Source of the DNA: Ancylobacter polymorphus
GTDB lineage: Bacteria; Pseudomonadota; Alphaproteobacteria; Rhizobiales; Xanthobacteraceae
Assembly: GCF_030813495.1 (NCBI RefSeq)
Contig: NZ_JAUSUI010000002.1
Location: forward strand, 124,001-188,000
Length of the DNA stretch: 64,000 nucleotides
Direction of reading: 5' to 3'
A program made the position numbers and the translations under genes. Position 1 is the first letter of the stretch. Each line of letters begins with the position of its first letter. Under the pieces are notes generated by a model. It saw only the letters and a program-made list of their open reading frames with translations. It had not been told where the DNA came from and did not search any database. Positions 57,107 through 64,000 of the stretch are shown piece by piece.

Positions 57107-58087
57107 CTAGCCACCGCGAGGGTGCCAGAGGGCCAGAAGACCGTCAAGGCGGGCCTGTTCCGCAGCCCCACCCGCCGCATCTGCCACGAGACGGGCGATA
57201 TCTTCAAGCCCGATCAACGACATCAGACGCACCGAGAGGGCGTGCAGCCAGCCGAATTCGTCGCCGGCGCGGTCCGTGTGCCAGTCACGTATGGGAAGAT
57301 CCTTGTCGATCCCCTTCTCGCGCGCCAGCCAGTCGCGCCCGGTGCGCTCATCGCCGATCTCGTCGATAAGGCGCATGGGCAGCGCCTGATGGCCGGTGAA
57401 CACCCGTCCGTCGGCGGCGAGGGCGAGCTTGTCGGCGTCGAGCAGCCGGCGCTCGGCCACCAGCCCCTTGAACCAGTCATAGCTGTCCGCCACCAGCGCG
57501 CGCACCGCGGCCCTCGCCTCCTCGGTCGGCGGATCGAACATGTTGGGCGCGGCCTTGAGCGGGCTCGACTTGATCTCCTCATAGGAGATGCCGACATTCT
57601 TCATCAGTTCGGCGAAGTTGGGGAACTGGAAGATCACGCCGATCGAGCCGACCAGCGCGTTGCGCGGCGCGACGATATGGTCGGCGCCGAGCGCGGCGAT
57701 ATAGGCGCCAGAAGCGGCCATGCCGCCCACCACCGCGACGATCGGCTTCTTCTCCGCCAGCCGGCGCAGCGCGTCATAGAGCGCCGCCGAGCCAACCACC
57801 GTGCCGCCGGGGCTGTCGATCGACAGGATCACCGCCTTGGCGCCGGACTTGCCGATGGCCTCCAGCATCTCGATCCGCTCGCGCTCATTGCGGATGACGC
57901 CGCCAATGGTGACGCGGGCGACATGGGCGGAGGCGCGCGGCAGCACCGCGCCGTCGCTCCACCAGGCAAAGGCGCCGAGCCCGCCGAAGAGAACCACCAG
58001 CAGCGCGAACACCCGCCAGAAGGCGAGCTTGCGCCGCAGCCGGCGGCGGGCGAGCACCTCGTCGACATCAAGTGCGCTGGCGGCCAT
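57107..58087 (-). CDS. sppA: Signal peptide peptidase SppA
   Basis: 326 residues. One membrane anchor (about 24-43) follows a basic N-terminus. The Ser-Lys dyad is Ser126 in GGMAASGAYI and Lys178 in SSPLKAAPN, with DSPGGTVVG and VGSIGVIFQF. It degrades cleaved signal peptides in the membrane. The ATG at 58087 has CAGGAG six bases upstream. In related genomes rpsA lies upstream; here phosphonate genes do. ihfB follows on the same strand. Confidence 0.94.
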   Translation of the reverse strand: MAASALDVDEVLARRRLRRKLAFWRVFALLVVLFGGLGAFAWWSDGAVLPRASAHVARVTIGGVIRNERERIEMLEAIGKSGAKAVILSIDSPGGTVVGSAALYDALRRLAEKKPIVAVVGGMAASGAYIAALGADHIVAPRNALVGSIGVIFQFPNFAELMKNVGISYEEIKSSPLKAAPNMFDPPTEEARAAVRALVADSYDWFKGLVAERRLLDADKLALAADGRVFTGHQALPMRLIDEIGDERTGRDWLAREKGIDKDLPIRDWHTDRAGDEFGWLHALSVRLMSLIGLEDIARLVADAAGGAAEQARLDGLLALWHPRGG

Positions 58088-58168
58088 GGCGTTCTCCTGC
58101 GTTGCCGCCAAGGCGTAGCGGCGCGGCGCAGCCGGCGCAAGGGTGGGAAAGGACGGGTGCGGCGGCGC

Positions 58169-58786
58169 CTACCCGCCGTACTTTTCCAGAAACGCCTCGA
58201 TGGAGAGGGCGCGAAAATCCTCCAGCGCCGCGCGCAGGCGTGCGTGGTCCCAGTCCCACCAGGCCAGGGCCTGCAGCCGGGCGGCGATGGCGGCGGGGAA
58301 GCGCTCGCGCACCGGCTTGGCCGGCACCCCGGCGACGATGGTGTAGGGCGCGACATCCTTCGTCACCACCGCGCCGGCCGCCACCACCGCGCCGTCGCCG
58401 ATGCGGCGGCCGGGCAGCACGATGGCGCCATGGCCGATCCAGACATCATGGCCGATGCTCACCGGCTGGTCGCGGCGCCAGGCGAAGAAATCCGGCTCGT
58501 CCTGCGCATCGTCGAAATAGGCGGAAGCGCGGTAGGTGAAATGCGACTGGCTGGCCCGCTGCATCGGATGGTTGCCGGGGTTGATCCGGGTCATCGCGGC
58601 GATGGAGGTGAAGCGGCCGATGCGCGTATAGGCGATGTCGGAATCATTGACGACATAGGAATAGTCGCCGAGCTCGACTTCCAGCAGCTGGGTACGCGGG
58701 CCCACCTCGGTATAGCGCCCCAGCGTCGAGCGGGTGACCTCGGCGGTGGGGTCGACGGTCGGCGCCGGGCCGAGCTTCTGTGCCAT
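58169..58786 (-). CDS. Hexapeptide-repeat acyltransferase of phosphonate clusters
   Basis: 205 residues with left-handed beta-helix repeats ([59 protein letters not shown]). The [19 protein letters not shown] segment marks the family that is linked to C-P lyase operons rather than the antibiotic acetyltransferases it resembles. Probably transfers an acyl group, in an unproven step of phosphonate use. It follows the DUF1045 gene by 15 bp and is the last gene of the phnM cassette. Confidence 0.85.
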   Translation of the reverse strand: MAQKLGPAPTVDPTAEVTRSTLGRYTEVGPRTQLLEVELGDYSYVVNDSDIAYTRIGRFTSIAAMTRINPGNHPMQRASQSHFTYRASAYFDDAQDEPDFFAWRRDQPVSIGHDVWIGHGAIVLPGRRIGDGAVVAAGAVVTKDVAPYTIVAGVPAKPVRERFPAAIAARLQALAWWDWDHARLRAALEDFRALSIEAFLEKYGG

Positions 58787-58801
58787 GGGGCGGACCTGCC
58801 T

Positions 58802-59548
58802 TCAGCTGCCGAAGGGAAAGCGGGCGATCAGCCGGAACGGGCCGGTCTCCTGCCGGTAAAGCGCGATTTCGCGGACGATGAGCGGCCCGTCGCCGCCGCT
58901 GGCGGCGAAATGCTCGGCCAGCTCCGCTTCCGCCAATGCCCGCTCCTCGTCTTCCAGCGGGCCGGTGAGCGTCATGTGGAAGCGGAAATCGTCCAGCACA
59001 TAGGGATAGCCCCAGCGGTCGAGATATTCGCGCTGGCGCGGGGTGAGCGGCGCGCGCAGGCGCTTCTCGCGCTCGGCCTCGGTCATCGGCGCGCGGAATT
59101 CGTCCAGCGCGGCCACGGCGCCGGCGGCGAGCCGGTCCAGCGCGGCGCTGGGCGCGGCGAGGCGCAAAGCGAGGAAGCGGCCGATGCTGGCCAGCGTCAC
59201 GCCGGGGCAGGCAAAGCCGGCGCGGTTGCCGGCAAAGCGGGCACAGGCGGCGGTGAGTTCCGCTTCGCGCCGGCCGGGGGCCAGGCGGAAGGGGGCTTTC
59301 AGCGTGGCGTGGAAGCCATAGCGGCGCGGCTCGGCGGTGATCTCGCTCCAGCGCGCGGCATCGAAGCGGCGCAGCGCCAGCGGCGCGGACGGCGTGCCGG
59401 CTTCCGCGTCATAGCCCAGCACGGCGGAGCCGAAGCGCCAGAGCGGGCTCTGCGCCGGCGGGGCGAAGTAGAGCGCGTAGCGTGGCGTCGCCGGGCGGGC
59501 GGCGGCGGCCTCGGCCGGCGGGGCGGCGGGGTTGGGTTGCGCGGTCAT
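58802..59548 (-). CDS. DUF1045 (2H phosphoesterase-like) phosphonate protein
   Basis: 248 residues. Two HxT motifs, GFHATLKAPF near 78-87 and FRFHMTLTGPL near 192-202, place it in the 2H phosphoesterase superfamily. Homologues are regularly near phnM/phnN in alphaproteobacterial C-P lyase clusters; by analogy to the cyclic phosphodiesterases of this group it may open a cyclic ribose phosphate intermediate. A 25-residue Ala/Pro leader precedes the domain, so the start could be later than 59548. It follows phnM by 12 bp. Confidence 0.85.
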   Translation of the reverse strand: MTAQPNPAAPPAEAAAARPATPRYALYFAPPAQSPLWRFGSAVLGYDAEAGTPSAPLALRRFDAARWSEITAEPRRYGFHATLKAPFRLAPGRREAELTAACARFAGNRAGFACPGVTLASIGRFLALRLAAPSAALDRLAAGAVAALDEFRAPMTEAEREKRLRAPLTPRQREYLDRWGYPYVLDDFRFHMTLTGPLEDEERALAEAELAEHFAASGGDGPLIVREIALYRQETGPFRLIARFPFGS

Positions 59549-59560
59549 GGACGGCCCCTT

Positions 59561-60700
59561 TCAGAACACGCGCCGGCCGGCGACGAACACCTCGTCGATG
59601 CGCGGCGTGTCCTCCGCGAGGCGGAAGCGCACAAGATCGGCGCGCAGGCCCTCTTGCAGCCGCCCGCGATCCTCCAGCCGGGCGAGCCGGGCCGGGGCGG
59701 CGGTGACGAGGGCGAGGGCGTCGGGCAGGGAAAGGTCGGCGGTGCGGGTCAGCGCCAGCGCCCCCTGCAGCAGGCTCGCCGGCACATAGTCGGAGGCGAG
59801 CGCGTCGAGCAGCCCTTCGCGGGCGAGTTCGCGCATCGACACGCCGCCGGAATGCGAGCCGCCGCGCACCACATTCGGCGAGCCGCCAATCGTGGCGAGC
59901 CCGCCCGCGCGGGCGGCACGCGCCGCCTCCAGCGTGGTGGGGAATTCGGAAATGGTGCAGCCGGCCGCCAGTGCCTCGTCGACATGGGCCGGCGTGGTGT
60001 CGTCATGGCTCGACAGCACGAGGCCGGAGGAGGCGAACAGCGCCACCATGCGCTGGTAGTTTTCCGCCACCGCGCCCCGCGCGCGCTCGATCCGGTCGGC
60101 GACCTCGGCGTCAATATCGCCGCCGCTCTTGCCGATGCCGGTGAGATAGACCTTGAGATGCTCGACATTGCGCCATTGGCGGGTGCCGGGCGTGTGGTCC
60201 ATCAGCGAGGCGAGCGCCAGGGTCGGCCGGCCGAGCGCGGCGTCGACGAGATCGGGCAGGGTGCGGTCGGTCAGCTCGCAGCGCAGATGGATGCGGTGGT
60301 CGACGCGGAACAGGTTGCGCTCGACGCCGGAATCGACCGCGTCCAGCATCACCTCATACAGCGCCCGGCGGTCGGCCTTGGCCTGGTCGAAGCCGCCGGC
60401 ACAGATGGCGTCATAGACCGTGGTGACGCCGGAGGCGGCCATCTGCGCGTCATGCGCCAGCGCGGCGGCGCGGGAATCCGGCCAGATCACCTTCGGGCGC
60501 GGCACGAAATGACCTTCCAGCGCGTCCGTGTGCAGGTCGATCAGCCCCGGCGCGAGGAAGGCGCCTTCGCAGTCGATGGCGGCGGGAAGATGCGAGCGGC
60601 CTTCGTCGATCGCGCGGATTCGCCCTTCCCCATGGACCAGCGTGCCGTCGATCACGCGGTCTTCCAGAACAAGGCGGGCATTGGTGAGAATCACGTCCAT
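59561..60700 (-). CDS. phnM: Alpha-D-ribose 1-methylphosphonate 5-triphosphate diphosphatase
   Basis: 379 residues of the amidohydrolase superfamily. LIDLHTDALEGHFVPRP (metal ligands), VTTVYDAI, SLMDHTPGTRQ, LSSHDDTTPAHVDEAL and GSPNVVRGGSHSGG are PhnM signatures. It releases diphosphate from the ribose-phosphonate triphosphate made by PhnI/G/H/L before C-P bond cleavage by PhnJ. These partners are not in the window, so the cassette is separated from the C-P lyase core or stands for a partial pathway. The start at 60700 is the conserved MDVILTNARLV. Confidence 0.94.
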   Translation of the reverse strand: MDVILTNARLVLEDRVIDGTLVHGEGRIRAIDEGRSHLPAAIDCEGAFLAPGLIDLHTDALEGHFVPRPKVIWPDSRAAALAHDAQMAASGVTTVYDAICAGGFDQAKADRRALYEVMLDAVDSGVERNLFRVDHRIHLRCELTDRTLPDLVDAALGRPTLALASLMDHTPGTRQWRNVEHLKVYLTGIGKSGGDIDAEVADRIERARGAVAENYQRMVALFASSGLVLSSHDDTTPAHVDEALAAGCTISEFPTTLEAARAARAGGLATIGGSPNVVRGGSHSGGVSMRELAREGLLDALASDYVPASLLQGALALTRTADLSLPDALALVTAAPARLARLEDRGRLQEGLRADLVRFRLAEDTPRIDEVFVAGRRVF

Positions 60701-60764
60701 GGCGGCGCGTCTCGCATGTTGTTGTGACCGTTCGATGAAGTCGCGGGAGGCTCACCCGCCCGTC

Positions 60765-62360
60765 TCACACCCCGTCCGCGCCACCCTCGCCGCGCGGATC
60801 ATGGGCGCCCTCCAGCCCCGACGTGCCGGGATGCAGCACCACCGCGCCGGCGCATCCCACGGCATCGGAAAATGGCACGCCGATGATCTCGACATCGTGA
60901 CCGGCGGCGGCGAGCCGGTCGGCCAGCTGCTCGTCAAACCCCGCCTCCAGAAGCAGCCTCTCGTCCCGCCGCCAGCGCGGCGCGGCGAGCGCGGCCCCGA
61001 GCGGGGCGCCGCCGAGGTAGCGGCTGAGAATGCGCGCCTCGGCCAGGGCCGGGCTGTCGCCGCCGCTGCCGACGCCCATGACGCGCCCATCCGCCAGCAC
61101 CGCGAGGCTGGCGCTCAGCGTCACCGGCGGGCGGCGACCGGGCTGCAGCGGGGCGAGCGCGCGCGGATCGAGCGTGAAGGCGGCGCCGCTATTGTTCATC
61201 AGCACGCCGGTCGCCGGCAGTACCAGGCCGGAGCCGAAGGGCGCATGCAGCGAGGAGAGGCAGGAAACCACCAGCCCGCTTCGATCCGCCGCGCCGATCC
61301 ATGCGCCGCCAATGTCGCCGTTCGCTGCCGTGCGGCGCGGACCGGGCGCGGCGCGCCGGAGGTCGATCCCCGCCGCCGCGCGCGCCAGCGCCTCCGGGGC
61401 GAGAAGCTCGGCCGGGTCGGCGCTGAGCACGATGGAATCGGTGAGCGCCGGCGCGGCGATCTCCTGCGCCCGCCGGCCGGCCTCGATCAGACCATGGACA
61501 GGCGCGAAGCCTTCGGTTTCGGCGATACTGAGCCGGCTAAACAGCGCGAGGGTGAGTAGCGTCACCAGCCCCGGCGCCGGTGGAGGCGGTGCCCACAATG
61601 TCAGGCCCGGCAGCTTCACGCTGAGCGCCGGCCGGGTGCGGGCGGCGTAGGCGGTAAAGTCGGCACGGGCGAGCGGGCTGCCCGCGCGTTGCAGATCCGC
61701 CGCCATTTCGCGCGCGACATCGCCCCGGTAGAAATCGCTGAGCCCGGCCAGGGCGAGATGTTCCAGCGTATCGGCCAGACGCGCGCAGGGCTGATGCGTG
61801 CCGGGCTCCGGCACCATGCCGTCCGCCGCGAGAAAGGCGGCGCGGAAGCCGGGCACGGCGTCGAGCTCCACCCGTGTCCGGGTAGCGGCACGGAACTGCC
61901 CGGTTGAGACCGCGCGGTTGGCGCGGGCAAGCTCACGCGCCGATTCCAGCAGGCGCCGCATCGGCATCCGCCCGCCATGGGCGCGCGCGGCTTCCTGCGC
62001 CCGCATCCAGCCGCCGACCGCGCCGGGCGCGGTGAGGGCGGCAAGCGCGCCGCGCCGGGGAAGCTCGTCAAGATCGCGCGCCCGGTAGAAAGCCGCGTCG
62101 GCGCCCGCCCCCGCCGGGCCGGCGGCGTCGATCACGGTGACGCGCCCGGCGGGATCGCGAATCAGCCACAGCCCGTCACCGCCGAGCCCGCCCAGATGCG
62201 GGCAGGCCACCGCCAGCGCGGCGGCGGCGGCGAGCGCGGCCTCTATGGCGTTGCCGCCCTCTTCCAGCACGGCGCGACCGGTTTCGGTCGCCTGCGGATG
62301 GGGCGTGGCGACCATGCCGGCGCCGGCGCGCGCGCTCTCGTGAACCTGATCATGGGCCAT
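60765..62360 (-). CDS. Gamma-glutamyltransferase family protein, probably non-catalytic
   Basis: 531 residues with the GGT fold: ATPHPQATETGRAVLEEGGNA (about 18-38), CPHLGGLGGDGLWLI (53-67), and HAPFGSGLVLPATGVLMNNSGAAF (372-395). The segment where the self-cleaving nucleophile Thr is expected reads NGDIGGAWIGAADRSG (347-362), with Gly/Ala in place of the Thr, and the later glycine motif is GVGSGGD rather than GSPGG. Autoproteolytic maturation therefore looks impossible. No signal peptide is visible. It lies 64 bp upstream of phnM on the same strand. Start ATG at 62360 agrees with the conserved N-terminus. Function unknown. Confidence 0.8.
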   Translation of the reverse strand: MAHDQVHESARAGAGMVATPHPQATETGRAVLEEGGNAIEAALAAAAALAVACPHLGGLGGDGLWLIRDPAGRVTVIDAAGPAGAGADAAFYRARDLDELPRRGALAALTAPGAVGGWMRAQEAARAHGGRMPMRRLLESARELARANRAVSTGQFRAATRTRVELDAVPGFRAAFLAADGMVPEPGTHQPCARLADTLEHLALAGLSDFYRGDVAREMAADLQRAGSPLARADFTAYAARTRPALSVKLPGLTLWAPPPPAPGLVTLLTLALFSRLSIAETEGFAPVHGLIEAGRRAQEIAAPALTDSIVLSADPAELLAPEALARAAAGIDLRRAAPGPRRTAANGDIGGAWIGAADRSGLVVSCLSSLHAPFGSGLVLPATGVLMNNSGAAFTLDPRALAPLQPGRRPPVTLSASLAVLADGRVMGVGSGGDSPALAEARILSRYLGGAPLGAALAAPRWRRDERLLLEAGFDEQLADRLAAAGHDVEIIGVPFSDAVGCAGAVVLHPGTSGLEGAHDPRGEGGADGV

Positions 62361-62459
62361 TCCGCACTCCACCTGCGCCCTTGCCGCCGCCCGGCGGCTT
62401 GACCCGCGCCGTCGGGCATAGCAGGTTGCGCCCCGCCGAAGTAGACGGATTGGGACGCG

Positions 62460-62699
62460 ATGAGCACGGGCCGACGCATTCGCTGGGACAATGTCAGCAC
62501 GGTGGCAAGCGCCGCCATCCTGCTGGGCGCCGAGCTGATCGGCGCCGGCCTTGCCGCCGGCTGGGCCCTCGCCGCCCTGTTCCAGGCGAGCCTGATGTGG
62601 GAACTCATCTTCGAGGGCGCCTTCGCCCTGCTCGCCCTCTACGGCATTTATCGTTTCGTGATGAAGGCCAAGTCGGTCGAACCCTTCGTCGAAGGCTGA
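62460..62699 (+). CDS. Small protein with two membrane helices
   Basis: 79 residues. RRIRWDNVSTVASAAILLGAELIGAGLAAGWALAAL-type sequence gives a first helix near 16-36 and a second near 50-67 (FEGAFALLALYGIYRFVM). It ends in a charged tail KSVEPFVEG. No family recognised. GGGA lies about seven bases before the ATG. It is divergent from the GGT-like gene. Confidence 0.7.
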   Translation: MSTGRRIRWDNVSTVASAAILLGAELIGAGLAAGWALAALFQASLMWELIFEGAFALLALYGIYRFVMKAKSVEPFVEG

Positions 62700-62762
62700 C
62701 GCAAGCGGGATGCAAGCCCGGGGCAAGTCCCGCACCGCCCTGCGATACCGCTTGCGGCGTGT

Positions 62763-62800
62763 GCATGCCGATATATCGGGCGCATGCGATAAAAATCGCA
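62763..62800. repeat. Nested palindromes upstream of the decarboxylase promoter
   Basis: CCGATATATCGG at 62768-62779 is a perfect 12-bp palindrome, flanked by GCATGC at 62763-62768 and GCATGC at 62782-62787. TGCGAT at 62785-62790 and ATCGCA at 62795-62800 form a hairpin around AAAA. The group ends nine bases before a candidate -35 box. Confidence 0.7.
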
Positions 62801-62808
62801 AAAGCCGC

Positions 62809-62836
62809 TTGCATATGACAGCGTAGAACCCTAAAT
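62809..62836 (+). promoter_or_regulatory. Candidate promoter for the decarboxylase leader
   Basis: TTGCAT at 62809-62814 and CTAAAT at 62831-62836 are spaced by 16 bp (17 if TAAATC is used). It would create a leader of about 460 nt before the decarboxylase ATG. Confidence 0.45.
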
Positions 62837-62855
62837 CCCGCCCTGCCCAACATTC

Positions 62856-63000
62856 GCACGTGCCTGTGGTCGCGTGCCGATCGGCGGAAGTCCGGACAAG
62901 AGGCCGGAAAATCGCCAGTCAGATCGGTAGCCGGAGGCGAAACCGGCGCACCTCGCTCTCAGCGGGGAACGTGACTTGAAGCAACGACGTACGGGCTTTT
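62856..63000 (+). ncRNA. Candidate structured leader RNA of the decarboxylase gene (speF-motif position)
   Basis: Several small hairpins follow each other: GCACG/CGTGC (62856-62860, 62873-62877), TCCGG/CCGGA (62891-62895, 62904-62908) and GCCGG/CCGGC (62930-62934, 62943-62947), ending at a six-T run near 62996-63002. A conserved RNA called the speF motif is known upstream of ornithine decarboxylase genes in alphaproteobacteria, so the position fits, but I have not aligned it to that model. The remaining stretch 63003-63290 shows nothing I can assign. Confidence 0.45.
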
Positions 63001-63300
63001 TTGGTCTCTGTCGGCCCTCCAAAGGTCGGGAAACTGAAGAGGCACTACTTCTTGCCGGGCGTGCGGTCGGGTCTCCCGTACCAAGCGAAGGCATTGGACG
63101 ACGCTGGCGCTCTCCACATGCGCGCAGCGGCGCTTTGATGCCACGGCTCCATTCCGAACGACCGAACGGCTTGTGCCGCGCGGCCGGCGGACGGATGCGC
63201 ATTCCTGCCATCAACGCGGCCCATTGGCGCCGCTTGAGGGTGGTCGCATCCACATGTCCGCTTCATCTGGATCGAGGCTTCGGGTCTGTGGGAGAGCGCC

Positions 63301-64000
63301 ATGACCGACCGTATTCGCGAATTTCTGCGCAACCGACGTGAGGACGGTCCTTGCGTCGTCGTCGATCTCGACGTGGTGCGCGCCAATTATGCCGCCTTCG
63401 CCCGGGCGCTGCCGGACACCCGCGTGTTCTACGCGGTGAAGGCGAACCCCGACGCGGCCATCCTCTCGGCGCTGGCCGAGATGGGCTCCTGCTTCGACTG
63501 CGCCTCGGTCGCCGAGATCATGATGGCGCTCGCCGCCGGTGCCTCGCCCGACCGCATTTCCTTCGGCAACACCATCAAGAAGGAGCGCGACGTGGCGCGC
63601 GCCTTCGAGCTGGGCGTGCGCCTGTTCGCGGTCGATTCCACCGAGGAAGTCGAGAAGATCGCCCGCGTCGCCGCCGGCTCCAAGGTGTTCTGCCGCATCC
63701 TGTGCGACGGCGCCGGCGCCGAATGGCCGCTGTCGCGCAAGTTCGGCTGCGAGCCCGACATGGCCGTCGACGTGCTGGAGCATGCCCACCGGCGCGGGCT
63801 GGAGGCGCATGGCGTCTCCTTCCATGTCGGTTCGCAGCAGAAGAATGTCGAAGCCTGGGATTCCGCGCTGGCCTCGGCGAGCGCGATCTTCCGTGATTGC
63901 GCCGAGCGCGGCTTCTCGCTCAGCCTGGTCAATCTCGGCGGTGGTTTTCCGGCGAAGTATCTGCAGGACGTGCCGGCCGCCGAGGCCTATGGCGAGGCGA
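63301..64000 (+). CDS. Ornithine/lysine decarboxylase, class III PLP fold, N-terminal part
   Basis: 233 residues are visible before the window ends. The PLP Lys is in VFYAVKANPD (Lys47), GSCFDCASVAEI follows, and HVGSQ (175-179) and LVNLGGGFPAKY are typical of eukaryotic-like ornithine decarboxylases. It makes putrescine from ornithine (cadaverine from lysine in some members). The ATG at 63301 has GGGAGAG a few bases upstream. A meso-diaminopimelate decarboxylase is less likely because the N-terminal pattern matches the ODC branch. The leader of about 460 nt suggests polyamine- or ornithine-dependent control. Confidence 0.9.
   Translation, partial: MTDRIREFLRNRREDGPCVVVDLDVVRANYAAFARALPDTRVFYAVKANPDAAILSALAEMGSCFDCASVAEIMMALAAGASPDRISFGNTIKKERDVARAFELGVRLFAVDSTEEVEKIARVAAGSKVFCRILCDGAGAEWPLSRKFGCEPDMAVDVLEHAHRRGLEAHGVSFHVGSQQKNVEAWDSALASASAIFRDCAERGFSLSLVNLGGGFPAKYLQDVPAAEAYGEA

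Noticed and set aside
56561-60727. Plus-strand open frame of nearly 1,400 codons opposite ihfB, sppA and phnM
   Set aside because: It is mirror coding of conserved minus-strand genes; the translation is rich in His, Arg and Gly.
63003-63290. Small open frames in the leader of the decarboxylase gene
   Set aside because: None has a ribosome-binding site with a convincing coding pattern; a short regulatory peptide in the leader cannot be excluded but is not supported.

Overview
The window is a GC-rich (roughly 70% by eye), densely coded chromosomal stretch of an alphaproteobacterium of the order Hyphomicrobiales (Rhizobiales), most plausibly family Xanthobacteraceae. The grounds are gene order (rimP-nusA-ylxR-infB-rbfA-truB, sppA-ihfB-lapA, trpF-trpB-trpA-accD-folC), the presence of mbfA with an Irr-type operator, frequent GTG/TTG starts, and small palindromic intergenic repeats of a kind common in this order. 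It looks like core chromosome, with no integrase, transposase, phage, CRISPR or tRNA gene visible. The genus is inference only.

Layout. 0-7.6 kb: end of a possible lipoprotein gene, a paired M16 protease operon (one active, one inactive subunit), a proline/alanine-tailed lipoprotein, a DUF3422 membrane protein and an exported alpha/beta hydrolase. 7.9-14.6 kb: a glycolate oxidase operon (glcD, glcE, glcF) with a purine-type amidohydrolase gene placed between glcD and glcE, then an asparaginase. 14.6-17.7 kb: a chemoreceptor and the iron exporter mbfA. 18-29.7 kb: the translation/transcription-factor operon on the minus strand (rimP, nusA, ylxR, infB, rbfA, truB, rpsO, pnp), interrupted between truB and rpsO by an HxlR regulator and an NTF2-like gene.

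29.8-41.7 kb: ispE, ynfA, polyprenyl diphosphate synthase, an RgpF-like gene, a DUF2007/methyltransferase/S49 peptidase group, macA-macB, purD and a patatin. 41.7-46.7 kb: RNA-modification and translation genes (tadA, an rluB-like gene with a very long basic tail, rsmD, infC). 46.8-52.1 kb: folC, accD, trpA, trpB, trpF in a coupled operon on the minus strand. 52.3-55.2 kb: sulfate ABC transporter genes without the ATPase gene. 55.4-58.1 kb: ornithine-cyclodeaminase family gene, lapA-like gene, ihfB and sppA. 58.2-62.4 kb: an incomplete phosphonate cassette (phnM, a 2H-phosphoesterase-like gene, a hexapeptide acyltransferase) and a gamma-glutamyltransferase homologue lacking the expected nucleophile. 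62.5-64 kb: a small membrane protein, a 600-bp non-coding stretch with nested palindromes and a likely structured leader, and the start of an ornithine/lysine decarboxylase gene cut by the window edge.

Nothing in the window is clearly a new multi-gene system. The most informative oddities are a palindromic repeat inserted in frame inside glcE, the amidohydrolase gene coupled into the glc operon, an ATT start for infC, an attenuator-like hairpin before rimP, paired REP-like elements at three places, and the degenerate GGT homologue beside phnM.
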